From: Hormiphora californensis
Lineage: Eukaryota; Ctenophora; Tentaculata; Cydippida; Pleurobrachiidae
Direction: 5' to 3'
DNA: 64,000 bases
NCBI GenBank assembly: GCA_020137815.1
Contig: CM035362.1
Coordinates: 2,676,391 to 2,740,390 of the forward strand
Within the stretch, counting starts at the first letter, position 1, and the number at the start of each line of letters is the position of its first letter. A model generated the notes under the pieces. The model saw only the letters and a list, made by a program, of their open reading frames with translations. It was not told the DNA's origin and searched no databases. Positions 47,083 through 63,322 of the stretch are shown piece by piece. The position numbers were made by a program, and so were the translations under genes.

Positions 47083-48458
47083 ATGGGGGAACTACGTGTG
47101 GCAATCGATCGGCTATGTCCGGTTATCAGAACTGTCCCTGACCTTACCACACTGAACACACTACTGATGGTGGTAGCCCATGTGGTCCGAGAACAAATGG
47201 GTATTAAGCCACCGAGTGAAGATGGAACTACCATACGGAACAAGCAGCCCATGTGGCTCCGACGACTGGAAGAAAGTGTTGCTAAACTCCGCTCAGACCT
47301 CTCAAGACTGACTGAAATGAGCAGGGGAACGGGCGCGATTATAATCTGGGTGCCTTGCAGCCTGTTTACAGGTGCGCGCTGCCAAAAGAGTATACTTAGA
47401 CCGACTTTTTTCAACCGGCTATAGCCATGGAACCACATGGCCGATTTGTGTAAACTAAACGGTATCAGTTAGAGAATCGATAGCCCTAACCGGTAACCCC
47501 AAACCAAACCCTAACCAGACCCTAACGGATAGCCCTAACCCGTCGCGCACGCCAAAACTACGAATTGTTAGCAATGAAAGGCACCCAGATTTTAACGTTT
47601 TCCCAGGGGAACTACCCAGAAGTTCCAAACTGTAGATATGATATACAGAAGGTATCCACTTCTGCCGAAGAAGGGGTATAAGCAAGTAATAGAGGAGGTC
47701 AAGCAACGACTACTTGCAAAGGCAGGGAAGATTAGAAGATACAAGAAGAAACAGAAGACTTTCATTGATAACAACCTGTTCCAGAACAACCAACGAAACT
47801 TTTACCGGAAGTTGGAGAAAGGTGGATCGGACCCCACGCCAGTTAATTGTGACCCAGAAGACCAAACCAGGACACTGAACTTCTGGAAAAACATATGGGA
47901 AAACGAAGCTGGCCATAACACTGAAGCAGAATGGTTGGAGGGAGTCCAGGAGAACTTTGAAACGGTCAACCAACAGGAAGAGTTTCAGATCACCACGGAA
48001 AGAGTAGCAGCTCGAGTGAAAGGAATGACCAACTGGTCATCCCCAGGCATAAATGGTCTCCACGCCTTCTGGATTAAACACACGACTTGCCTCCATGGAC
48101 GGATAGCTGAGCTTCTCAATGAAAGCCTCGCTACGAGTCAGGTTCCTGCGTGGATGACTGAAGGTAGGACATTTCTCATAATTAAAGACCCCAAGAAGGG
48201 AACGTCCAACCCGGGGAACTTTAGGCCCATAACCTGCCTCCCCAACCTCTGGAAACTATACAGGAATATTATCAGAAGACATTTACCAACACCTCGATGT
48301 AAACAAGCTCTTTCCGGAAGAGCAGAAGGGGTGCCGCAAAAAGAGCCGAGGATGTAAAGAACAGCTAGCAATTGACAAACTTATCCTACGTCATTGCAAA
48401 CGCTCAAAGTCTTCCTTGTATATGGCCTTCATCGACTACCAGAAGGCATATGACTAAA
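47083..48458 (+). mobile_element. Truncated LINE with reverse-transcriptase fragment and a nested MITE
   Basis: The blocks 47083-47330 and 47605-48458 encode part of a non-LTR retrotransposon: an N-terminal region with VREQMG and WLRRLEESV, then NWSSPGINGLHAFWIK (fingers), NFRPITCLPNLWKL, PEEQKGCRKKSRG and SLYMAFIDYQKAYD, the first catalytic Asp motif. It ends there, before the YxDD motif, against a (GA)n tract. A +1 frame break is present near 48256-48260, and a hAT-like MITE (47331-47604) interrupts it. It is therefore dead. It is a different LINE type from the CR1-like copies at 23608 and 51430. Confidence 0.85.
47331..47604 (+). mobile_element. hAT-like MITE with CCCTAA-rich core (copy 3), nested in a LINE
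   Basis: The ends are GGGCGCGATTATAATCTGGG and AGATTTTAACGTTTTCCC, with an exact 8-bp duplication AGGGGAAC (47323-47330, 47605-47612). It is more divergent internally than the other two copies and keeps CCTGTTTACAGGTGCGCGCT. Confidence 0.92.
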
Positions 48459-49333
48459 GAAAGAGATGGAGGGAGAGAGAAACAGAGAGAGACAGAGAGA
48501 CAGAGACAGAGAGACAGAGAGACAGAGAGACAGAGAGACAGAGTAAGAAATACCCTTAGGTTCTTTCCCCTCCTCTATATATATAGCTATAGTCCACACA
48601 GAATCTCGGTAATTACCCCGGAGAGCATAAGACCTTGTGTTATGATCTATCCCTTCCTTTACATTAGGCGCAACACACTGCTCTCCACCACAGACGCAAT
48701 GGAGGAAAAGAGAGAATGTTACAATACCATCAAGAGACCATCTCTCGCCCTCATGGTGTGTGGAGAGAGAGAGAGAGAGAGAGAGATGGCGGAACAAGGC
48801 AATAGCAATAGACCTTATGCGGCTGCATGTGGGGAGGTGATGAAGCGAGGGCGGGTTTTGAGGAAACTTAATTCCTTTTGTAATCACTCAACTTTCTTGT
48901 TTAAGTTTAAATGATCCAAAAAGGCGGACTGAAAATAACTTTTTAGCGTCGTCGAGGTATGAACTTATATCGTAAAGGATTGTGAATTTGATAATAAGAG
49001 CCCCAGTATTATAATGGATTACTGTACAAGTTTATAATTTCAGCCAGTAAAGTTCCGCATTCCAGCTACAAAGAAGAATCAGTGGGCTGATTTTGAAACG
49101 CTTTGTTTTTTATTTATAGTGCTAACTAGGGTGTTGTCTTATCTACAACGAATTATGCTGCTCAAACAAAAGGGAGGAGATAAAATTGAAAAAAGTGACT
49201 TTGAGATAACGATTTTGTCTTCGTGTTTTCAGTTTTATATAGTCAAAATATTAAATATTTTGAAATAAAGAATAATTATAAAACTCCAATTCAGCCCGAG
49301 ATAAAACAAACATCAATTTTGTTATAGCTCACG
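48459..49333. other. Intergenic upstream of the proteasome ATPase gene
   Basis: A GA/CAGA repeat (48459-48545), a short GA tract (48765-48785) and AT-rich DNA. No exon is supported; the Rpt5 promoter should lie in the last few hundred bases. Confidence 0.55.
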
Positions 49334-53668
<4,335 letters not shown>

Positions 53669-54063
53669 TAACTTTGCGGTGGGACTCAAAACTTTGCAAA
53701 GGAATATTGTTATAATAACTTTGCGGGAACACTGGGTTTTGTCAGAGATAAGCGAGGGAGAATTTATTTTGTTCTAGTCCGGTACTAGATTGTGAAAAGC
53801 GAGAGAGATAAGATGGAGAAAGAAGATAAAAAGAAGATAGAGAGAGGATAGAGAGAGAGAGAAAAAAGATAGAGAGAGAGAGAACGGTGGTTATGTTTAC
53901 AACCTGGTTATTTGTTTCCTATAGTGTGTTTGTGTGAGAAAACAATTGTATACAAATTGACACACGTTACCATTTCCCAAAAAAAACACTCTGTATTTTA
54001 TGATTTATCTTAGTTCTAAATTAACTGTCTTATCAAACTGTGTTTAACCAATATAGGAGGGCC
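53669..54063. other. Spacer between Rpt5 and the next gene
   Basis: A short GA-rich stretch (53795-53885) and AT-rich DNA. The first ATG of the next gene is at 54064. The spacer must hold the Rpt5 3' UTR and a compact promoter. Confidence 0.55.
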
Positions 54064-56722
54064 ATGCAATCTACGTGGAATGATCTTCTCCACTCGACTG
54101 ATGATCCTTACCTACAGGTACTAACTTTTCATGTCCCATCCGTTGTGTCCCTGTTGTCCTTCAGGGTGTTCCTTACTTGGACACAACCGTGCACCAATAA
54201 TGATCTTGACTACAACTAAAATCTCTCTAAATAATTCCCTGATTTCCCAGGACCAAGACTGTATCATCACAATGTGGTATCCAGGCAACGAACAAGTCCC
54301 CCCACCAATCATACCTCCCCCTCCAACTTTAGACTTCAAAAACAGGCACATTGAGACCTCGCCGAGTATAGCTGATATAGGTATGTACTTTATGATGAAA
54401 CAATGCACATTCGTGTATAATTTGTGAAATTGATTAAAAATTGAACTCACGACAATGATGTCAATATATTTGAATTATATCAGCTATTCACCCCAGGTTA
54501 CAGTATCACCATCTCCCCGGACAAGACCCCAACTGCAGCTACCACTGAGAAAGAAACCCAGACAGATCCAACTCGATCTCCCCCGGAATCACCCAAACCG
54601 GCCGATATCTACGAAACTGTCCTTCATCCATCACTGATGCTACAGAGGGTGAAAAGAAGGAAAACAAGGATTGATAAAGATAAGGATCATCCATTGTTGC
54701 CACCCTGTACTTGTAATAAGGTGAGTCAGCAGTAAAAATGGGTCTTGCCCATGAGCAATGCAATTATACCAACTCCCATTCTTATTCTTCTTTCAAGGTG
54801 TGCCCCACATGAAACACTGGTAATCCCTCCCATAATGCTCCCTATTTACAACTAATAATCTCTCTCTCTGTCAGGGTTGTAGTGAGCTGGTGCCACACTC
54901 GGTAAGACAGGAGGTACACAACCACTACTGGTCACTTGATAATAACACCCAGACCATCTGGATATACGAACGTGTCAGGTGAGATATGGCAAAAGTATAT
55001 GTTTTTGAGGGGATCCGCTGAGAGGTCACCCCTAGATAAACAAGAATAGCCATTATAGGGTCTTCTTTTCAAGAGTGCCTTTTTGCTAAATTTTAAGTCA
55101 TTTACTCAGCGAAACCGTTGCATTTCTAATTATTCTCTGTTTCAGGCAAAGTCCGACAATGCATCGGTCTTCAAACCCCAAGAGTGGCAATAACAGAAAG
55201 TGGTTCCGGCAGTACTACATCAATGAACTGGTAAACTTGAGGACTGATTTTATTAATTAATCAAAGTGAAAAGATAGTATAAGAAAGATAGTAGAGAAAG
55301 ATAGAGAGAAAGATAGTATAAGAAAGATAGAGAATTAGAGATTAATGATCCCAGTTATGTAAGATATTAGATGTAATCCCCTTCCCCAGAACGTGTGCCA
55401 GAAATTCTTTCTCTCTACGCTTGGCTACAAAAGTGATAAAATAGTGGCCTACTCTATTCGAAGTATTTGAAAGATCCAAAAAGGCCGCTGCTGACTCAAC
55501 ATCTACTGATACAACTGCTCTCCCTGGACCCTCATCGGAGGAATACCAGACAGCTCACCAGATGATGTACCTGTCTGGTGGGGGAGGAGGGGAGGACAAT
55601 AAGGGACGAGTCAAGGAAGAGATACCAAGGTGGGTGATCACATGTGATCTAATTTTCTACTATGTGGCTATAATTGTACACTGCACTACATGAGCCACTA
55701 GATTATTCCCGGGATACAATACAATGCACTAATAATTGCTACCCTTCCTCTACAGATACGAGTGTAGCTACCTATCTAAGTCCTTTGAACGGAACCTTAA
55801 TAAACATCCACTCCTACCCCCTTGTTCCTGTAGACGCCTCTGTGTGAGGAAGGTTCCTGAACATATCAGGCAACAGATTCACTTTGATTTCTGGTGGGTA
55901 GCAGATTTATTTGAGGGGTTCTTTAAAATAAAACCTTGTTTTAACGATTTCTGGTGGGTATATTGTAACTCATTTTCAGATTTTTAGTGTAAATAAACCT
56001 TGTTTTAACGATTGTCACAAGTACTGTTTGGAAATGAATAAAGCTTTTTATGAAGTGGTTTTTCCAAATCCCTTGTAATAACTAATTAGTTAATACTTTA
56101 ATTCTCCAGGAGTAAAGGTTATTGCGGGCAGAAAGAGTGGATGTTTCAGCACATCAAGGATTCTAGGGAGGATGATAGTAGTACACGGAAGGCACACTGG
56201 TCCTACCAGTTACCTGGCGAGGGGAGGGAGTTGGTTAGGGTCTGTCAGGTAATACACCACTGAGAGAGTTGTATAAATATCACTTTTCTTAATCCTTTGC
56301 CTTGTTTGTTGGCTTTGCCAAACCCTCACAGAGTGCAAACCCTCAGTCCTCACAGAGTGCGCTGAAATGCAGCTTCGGTTACACAATTGTTTGTCTATCT
56401 ACCTAATCCAATATTTTAACGTTATCTGTTTACTTCTCAGGCGTTCTTCCTAGCGACCCTCGGTTACACATCAGACAAAGTCATTGTAAACCTCACATCA
56501 CGACGAGATCTGAAGGATGGGAGGGGTCGTCATAAACCTAAACACGCTCTACCAGACAGTGTTAAGGAGGAGGTGTTGCAGCATGTTCAGAGTATAGACT
56601 GGGATGTCCAGGGGGTTAAAATGTCGGGGAAATACGAGGAGTTTTTACAGGGTCACCCTGGCATTACAATTAGTTATGAGACGTACAGGAAGATTGTGGC
56701 AGAGCACAAAAAGAATTTGTAG
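54064..56722 (+). CDS. Unknown protein with a duplicated Cys-rich module, needs one +1 frame step
   Basis: Exons 54064-54117, 54251-54380, 54497-54720, 54875-54978, 55146-55230, 55390-55629, 55756-55893, 56110-56248, 56441-56722. A module is present twice: LLPPCTCNKGC / LPPCSCRRLC, a WSLD / FWSKGY segment, then VCQKFFLSTLGYKSDK / VCQAFFLATLGYTSDK. After the second copy comes GRGRHKPKHALPDSVKEEV and a helical end. Similar VC-x-x-FFL-x-TLG...GRxG segments occur in uncharacterised, often transposase-associated eukaryotic proteins; that likeness is from memory and unverified. In exon 6 the first frame reaches TGA at 55468-55470, while ERSKKAAAD continues in +1, and all later exon phases fit only that frame. 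464 residues after one skipped base. No function can be assigned. Confidence 0.8.
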
Positions 56723-56944
56723 TTGTTTGTTTTTAAATGTTTAATGTTTCTGAATTGTACATAAGTTTGTGTTTCTTTTACCAACAAAAAGCTTGTTTAT
56801 TTTTCATCAACAATTCAAGTTTTATCCACCAATCTAATACTCTGTGTAGTACCCCCGTCCCCCCCAGTAAAACAGCTAACACCCTGAACAGCACCCCCTA
56901 CAGTGCACTAACCCCGTTATTAGCACCCCTCACAGCACACCACC
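56723..56944. promoter_or_regulatory. Short spacer, presumed RRP8 promoter/5' UTR
   Basis: Only about 220 bp separate the stop of the preceding gene from the RRP8 start, both on the same strand. It must include a poly(A) region and the RRP8 transcription start; no motif is distinctive. Confidence 0.4.
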
Positions 56945-59900
56945 ATGATGTTTGATGAATCAGCGGACTGGGGAGATGGTGCCGATCTAGATGCCTCTCT
57001 CCGGGAGGCTCTCCTCTCAAAACCAGTCGCCACACCCACCTCCTCCAAGAAATCCAAGAACAAGTACCGGCCTGATAGCGATGGAACGGGAGGGAGGAAG
57101 AGGAAGGCTAAAGCTGCTGCTGCTGCTGCAGAGGTTGAGAAGAAAGAGGAGGTTGTGAAGAGTAGTAAGAGGAAGAGAGTGAAACGAGAACCGGGTAAGG
57201 GATTAAATTAGTGTCGTAACATTGATTGTAGGCCTAATTTCATTCATCAATTATTATAATAAGTAAAGAAATGGGCATACTATCCTATCCCAAACATCAA
57301 TAGAAATGGGTATAATACACCAACTGTCCAGTCCCTTTTTACCCTTTAACCCGTCTACCAACAGGAGAGAAGCGTGCAAAACATGTGAAATGTAGTGTGT
57401 TTGATGATATGGAGGGGTGGGAGGAAATCATTACCAATCATGAAAAAGAGGATGACACAGGAGGTGAGATGTTGAGAGAGAAGGATATGGTGAGAGAGAG
57501 GGGGAAGAGAGAGATACATACTGGGTTTAGCGATAAAAGATGGTTGGCGTTGCTGGGGGGGGGATGATAATCATTTATCAACTCCTTGTACAAACCAATT
57601 ATTCCAGAATTAATCAACCCTCTCCTTTCAGAGAATTTGGCAGAGTATTTCAAATCGGCAGCTGAAGAAATCAGTAAAGAGAATGCCCCCAGTGAGGAGA
57701 ATATCCCAAAAAAGAAGAAGGGAAAGAAGAAGAAAGTGAAGTTTGAGGGAGATGAACAGAACCTTCTATCTCAGGTACCACAATCTCATACCGTGACTTG
57801 CTTCAGTGTAGTTTTGGGTTGCGTGATGGGCACATTACACAGCAGCTACTGGATGTAGAAAAAGTGTTTGTGACAAACTCCGGTCACACTTTTTAGCCCT
57901 ACGATAGCGTAGGGCGCGGAGTGTGGGGTTGAGGGGTGGGAGCGCGACGCGCATCGATAACGCGCGCGCTTCCAGTCACCTTTGTACACCGGCTCAGTGG
58001 TTGGAACCGGCCACACCCTTTCAAACCACTTGGATCATCGATTCAATAGACAGAACCGGTTCCGGGTATAATGACGGTACTACTCCTGGATCTTGGTATG
58101 TCAACTAGGGTGTGGTTGCCCGAATGAGCGAGGTTGCGACAACTGACACACAAATAAATCCCGTTAATTTTACCACCTAATGCACTTCAGAGTATGACAG
58201 CAGGCAGTAAAGCACTATCAGCTCTCAGTCTAGAGGGGGAGGAGGAAGAGGATGGAACGAGTGTGACAGAAAGTACAACATCGAGTACAATGCAAACAGC
58301 AAAGGTTGGTTATGGGTAGTTTGGTTGTAGCTGAAGTTGGATACAAAGTTGACGACAAGAAATAGTATTCTGGTCAATTTAAAGAAGTGCTTATCATGAT
58401 GCTGATCAGCTAACCAATTGCAGGATAAAATATCGAAGTTGAAGGGAAAGTTCCAAGCAAAAATGGATGCTTCACAGTTCCGATATATCAACGAAAAACT
58501 CTACACAAGGTAATAATAATGGTTGAACACAGTCCATGAAAATATTACCTGCGATTAGGCCTAAGATCGCACCCTCAAAAGTCTGTAAATTCTGTATGAC
58601 TCCCCAACCCAACCCTTGTCCCTCCCCTCCCCATATGACTCCCCAACCCAACCCTCGTCCCTTCCCTCCCCATATGACTCCCCAACCCAAATCCCTCCTT
58701 TTCCAGTTCAGCAGAAGACGCCCAGCAGCTGTTTGAAAAGAAGCCCGAATTATTTGATGTGTACCACAGGGGTTTTACTAATCAGGTGGAGAAATGGGAG
58801 GTCAACCCTGTGGATCGCATTATCGAACTCATCAAATCAAAGTTAGTTGTGAAAGTACAATGGGAGAATATATTTGGAACAGAATAGTGAGATTTGAGCT
58901 GTTATTCTTGTTTGAAATTCAAATAGTGTTATTAAATAAATTTCCCTAGTTAACCCAACCCCCCTAATCAGCTATAATTATCTTTTCACCCACAGGGGCG
59001 ATGCAGTGTCAATAGCGGACTTTGGGTGCGGTGATGCCAAGATTGCTCAGAGTGTCACCAACCCTGTGTACAGTTTCGATTTGGTGAAAACTAACGAGCA
59101 TGTAATAGTGGCCAACAGTAAAAAGGTTTGTTCTCTAATTAGGGAGTCATTTTGTAAAACTTTTACAATAACGCACAGGTGCGTCACATAAGCAGGGGGT
59201 TAGTAGGTTTACTAAGTTTTACAATAACGCACCTACTAACACCCTTTTTAGTTGACCCCCCCCCCTCTTTTTAGGTGCCGCTTGGTAACAAGAGTATTGA
59301 TGTGGCTGTGTTCTGTCTCTCTCTCATGGGCACTGATTTTAGGGAGTTCATCCGAGAGGCGAGAAGAGTACTCAAATCAAAGTTAGTACATTGGGTTAGC
59401 TCAACAAAAACAATCAAGCAACACCAAATAAAAATAAAATGATTTGATTTTCAAATTGATAAGTATTAATGTAGTACTACATTGATAGTACATTATATAT
59501 TTGATATTGGCTGATACTACACCAGCTGATCTCAATATATTGGAATTCTATATTCTCTCTTTGCAGATCTCTAACAGTTTCTCTCTTGTACAGGGGTACC
59601 CTAGTGATAGCTGAAGTATCCTCCAGAATTCCTAATGTCGACGCTTTTGCTGCCGGGGTGGAAGAACTGGGATTCAAACTACTCAATAAGGTAATTTAAT
59701 AACTCAATTATTAGTTAGTAGTAAGAACGTTAATTTGTAGTAAAAACGTTAGTAGTAAAAACGTTAGTATGTAGTAAGAACATAATATGCTTGACCAATG
59801 ATTATAATTTAACAAACAATTCTTCTCCCTCTCTCTCAGGAGGAACCGAACACGTTTTTCACGGAGATGGTTTTCAAGAAAGTGAAGCCGAAGGAAAACA

Positions 59901-59953
59901 AAGGACTCTTTGAGACACTGGAATTGAAACCATGTACTTACAAGAAACGATAG
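56945..59953 (+). CDS. RRP8: Ribosomal RNA-processing protein 8, SAM-dependent methyltransferase
   Basis: Nucleolar Rossmann-like methyltransferase; in yeast and human Rrp8 makes m1A in 25S/28S rRNA. Exons 56945-57194, 57365-57463, 57632-57774, 58191-58304, 58424-58509, 58707-58841, 58996-59125, 59275-59381, 59594-59690, 59840-59953; all in phase, 424 residues. The N-terminal third is charged and Lys-rich (nucleolar-type signals such as KKKKGKKKK). The conserved domain starts with [14 protein letters not shown], then VYHRGF, the SAM motif ADFGCGDAK (about 283-291), [21 protein letters not shown] and a C-terminal CTYKKR, all typical of RRP8. The first ATG is used (MMFDESAD). Intron 3 carries GC-rich, possibly SINE-derived DNA. 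No frame anomaly is seen. Confidence 0.97.
57880..58110 (+). mobile_element. Possible tRNA-derived SINE in RRP8 intron 3
   Basis: The stretch is far more GC-rich than its surroundings and contains GGCTCAGTGGTTGGAAC, which resembles a tRNA A-box region, followed about 65 bp later by GGTTCCGGGTATAAT, loosely like a B-box. The two are further apart than in a tRNA. No second copy is seen in the window, so this is tentative. Confidence 0.3.
58600..58697. repeat. 39-bp tandem repeat in RRP8 intron 5
   Basis: Two and a half units containing CCCTCCCCATATGACTCCCC and AACCCAACCC; it ends just before the acceptor of exon 6 and provides its pyrimidine tract. Confidence 0.85.
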
Positions 59954-60044
59954 CTGTTCCGTGAACCTATAGTTTTTAAATTTGAACACTGTTCAGAACT
60001 GAGTTAGAATATTTGTAGTATTCAAGTTGCATATATACCAACTA

Positions 60045-60126
60045 AAGTCGGATTTTTTGAAGTTGTCACTTGATAAATTTCACATGCACGGTCATTTGGG
60101 GGTGACAACTTCAAAAAATCTGACTT
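60045..60126. mobile_element. 82-bp palindromic MITE with TA target duplication
   Basis: AAGTCGGATTTTTTGAAGTT at one end, inverted at the other, flanked by TA (60043-60044, 60127-60128). The arms continue as GTTGTCAC/GTGACAAC, leaving a loop of about 26 bp. Tc1/mariner-like by target site. Confidence 0.85.
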
Positions 60127-60359
60127 TACATGGTAATACTGGATTTTCCGCGTTCAATGAGAGACAGTTTGATACAGTGTAGAGTTCCTGGTAACGAAAT
60201 TACCTCTCGTAGACAAACTAAGCCCGCAATGTAGGGGTAGTTTTGTTACCAAGTATAGAGTCGCAAGAGACGGTGAAATCAATAATGAACACTTTAGATT
60301 TTTAATTGCTTCCCATGGTTTTTAAAGAGTCACCCTATCTTTTTAAAGACACTCCGTAT

Positions 60360-60468
60360 CAGGAACCGACCGAATCAGGAAATACATGTCCCTGATTGGC
60401 TGATAACCAGTCACGTGACCTAAATAACGAGTTCTGATTGGTTGTTTACTTGTTTCGGTCGGTTCCTG
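60360..60468. mobile_element. 109-bp hAT-like MITE, family CAGGAACCGACCGAA (copy 3)
   Basis: Inverted orientation relative to 9885-9993 and the same length. The ends are CAGGAACCGACCGAA and TTTCGGTCGGTTCCTG, with an exact 8-bp duplication CTCCGTAT (60352-60359, 60469-60476). Confidence 0.93.
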
Positions 60469-60545
60469 CTCCGTATGATATTTGTAACCGAACTGTTCTG
60501 TGTACTAGTATTGATAATTTATTTCCCAGAACCCAAATCTGCTTG

Positions 60546-63073
60546 TTCTAAGTTTACCAAGTTACAGGGGGTGGTGAGAATGGGTTGAGCAAGTTACAGG
60601 GGGTGGTGAGAATGGGTTGAGCAAGTTACAGGGGGTGGTGAGAATGGGTTAACCAAGTTACAGGGGGTGGTGAGAATGGGTTGACCAAGTTACAGGGGGT
60701 GGTGAGAATGGGTTGACCAAGTTACAGGGGGTGGTGAGAATGGGTTGACCAAGTTACAGGGGGTGGTGAGAATGGGTTGACCAAGTTACAGGGGGTGGTG
60801 AGAATGGGTTGACCAAGTTACAGGGGGTGGTGAGAATGGGTTGACCAAGTTACAGGGGGTGGTGAGAATGGGTGACCAAGTTACAGGGGGTGGTGAGAAT
60901 GGGTTGACCAAGTTACAGGGGGTGGTGAGAATGGGTTGAGCAAGTTACAGGGGGTGGTGAGAATGGGTTGACCAAGTTACAGGGGGTGGTGAGAATGGGT
61001 TGACCAAGTTACAGGGGGTGGTGAGAATGGGTTGACCAAGTTACAGGGGGTGGTGAGAATGGGTTGACCAAGTTACAGGGGGTGGTGAGAATGGGTGACC
61101 AAGTTACAGGGGGTGGTGAGAATGGGTTGACCAAGTTACAGGGGGTGGTGAGAATGGGTTGACCAAGTTACAGGGGGTGGTGAGAATGGGTTGACCAAGT
61201 TACAGGGGGTGGTGAGAATGGGTTGACCAAGTTACAGGGGGTGGTGAGAATGGGTTAACCAAGTTACAGGGGGTGGTGAGAATGGGTTGACCAAGTTACA
61301 GGGGGTGGTGAGAATGGGTTGACCAAGTTACAGGGGGTGGTGAGAATGGGTTGACCAAGTTACAGGGGGTAGTGAGAATGGGTTGACCAAGTTACAGGGG
61401 GTGGTGAGAATGGGTTGACCAAGTTACAGGGGGTGGTGAGAATGGGTTGACCAAGTTACAGGGGGTGGTGAGAATGGGTTGACCAAGTTACAGGGGGTGG
61501 TGAGAATGGGTTGACCAAGTTACAGGGGGTGGTGAGAATGGGTTGACCAAGTTACAGGGGGTGGTGAGAATGGGTTTACCAAGTTACAGAGGGTGGTGAG
61601 AATGGGTTGAGCAAGTTACAGGGGGTGGTGAGAATGGGTTGACCAAGTTACAGGGGGTGGTGAGAATGGGTTGACCAAGTTACAGGGGGTGGTGAGAATG
61701 GGTTGACCAAGTTACAGGGGGTGGTGAGAATGGGTTGACCAAGTTACAGGGGGTGGTGAGAATGGGTTGACCAAGTTACAGGGGGTGGTGAGAATGGGTT
61801 GACCAAGTTACAGGGGGTGGTGAGAATGGGTTGACCAAGTTACAGGGGGTGGTGAGAATGGGTTGACCAAGTTACAGGGGGTGGTGAGAATGGGTTGACC
61901 AAGTTACAGGGGGTGGTGAGAATGGGTTGACCAAGTTACAGGGGGTGGTGAGAATGGGTTGACCAAGTTACAGGGGGTGGTGAGAATGGGTTGACCAAGT
62001 TACAGGGGTGGTGAGAATGGGTTGACCAAGTTACAGGGGGTGGTGAGAATGGGTTGACCAAGTTACAGGGGGTGGTGAGAATGGGTTGACCAAGTTACAG
62101 GGGGTGGTGAGAATGGGTTGACCAAGTTACAGGGGGTGGTGAGAATGGGTTGACCAAGTTACAGGGGGTGGTGAGAATGGGTTGACCAAGTTACAGGGGG
62201 TGGTGAGAATGGGTTGACCAAGTTACAGGGGGTGGTGAGAATGGGTTGACCAAGTTACAGGGGGTGGTGAGAATGGGTTGACCAAGTTACAGGGGGTGGT
62301 GAGAATGGGTTGACCAAGTTACAGGGGGTGGTGAGAATGGGTTGACCAAGTTACAGGGGGTGGTGAGAATGGGTTGACCAAGTTACAGGGGGTGGTGAGA
62401 ATGGGTTGACCAAGTTACAGGGGGTGGTGAGAATGGGTTGACCAAGTTACAGGGGGTGGTGAGAATGGGTTGACCAAGTTACAGGGGGTGGTGAGAATGG
62501 GTTGACCAAGTTACAGGGGGTGGTGAGAATGGGTTGACCAAGTTACAGGGGGTGGTGAGAATGGGTTGACCAAGTTACAGGGGGTGGTGAGAATGGGTTG
62601 ACCAAGTTACAGGGGGTGGTGAGAATGGTGAGCAGTAAGGGGTGGATGGTTGACCAAGTTACAGGGGGTGGTGAGAATGGGTTGACCAAGTTACAGGGGG
62701 TGGTGAGAATGGGTTGACCAAGTTACACGGGGTGGTGAGAATGGGTTGACCAAGTTACAGGGGGTGGTGAGAATGGGTTGACCAAGTTACAGGGGGTGGT
62801 GAGAATGGGTTGACCAAGTTACAGGGGGTGGTGAGAATGGGTTGACCAAGTTACAGGGGGTGGTGAGAATGGGTTGACCAAGTTACAGGGGGTGGTGAGA
62901 ATGGGTTGACCAAGTTACAGGGGGTGGTGAGAATGGGTTGACCAAGTTACAGGGGGTGGTGAGAATGGGTTGACCAAGTTACAGGGGGTGATGAGAATGG
63001 GTTGACCAAGTTACAGGGGGTGGTGAGAATGGGTTGACCAAGTTACAGGGGGTGGTGAGAATGGGTTGACCAA
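60546..63073. repeat. 32-bp satellite array, about 79 copies
   Basis: The unit is GTTACAGGGGGTGGTGAGAA plus TGGGTTGACCAA. Almost every copy is identical; variants are GAGCAA or TTAACCAA units at the left end, scattered one-base losses, and one disturbed unit near 62625-62650 (GGTGAGCAGTAAGGGGTGGA). The G-rich strand has GGGGG, GG and GGG runs in each unit and could form G-quadruplexes. The array has no coding frame and no spacer diversity. Confidence 0.97.
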
Positions 63074-63322
63074 AACAAGGTGCCCCCAGCTGCCAGGCAA
63101 ATGCTCTGACCACTGAGAATAGGGTCATGGTCAGGCCAATCATGCTTTGACAGAGTGCCCCATATCAAGTAGACTTTGATTTGATTTTACGATTCAACAT
63201 GATCAGAATAACTTTTAGAGCACTGCCCGGACAATTTTCTCGTCAAAATGACCAAAATCCGACTTCAGGGGGGGAATGTGTAAAAAATGTTTGCGACCCG
63301 GACAACACATCTTATACGCTTA

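Noticed and set aside
48372-48914. Open frame through CAGAGA repeats before the Rpt5 gene
   Set aside because: Mostly low-complexity Arg/Glu sequence with no splice context or family resemblance.
57385-57567. Separate small ORF beginning MKCSVFDDM
   Set aside because: It is RRP8 exon 2 read through its donor into the intron.
60546-63073. Regular 32-bp repeats as a CRISPR array
   Set aside because: There are no unique spacers; the units abut directly, and the window is an intron-rich animal genome. It is a satellite.
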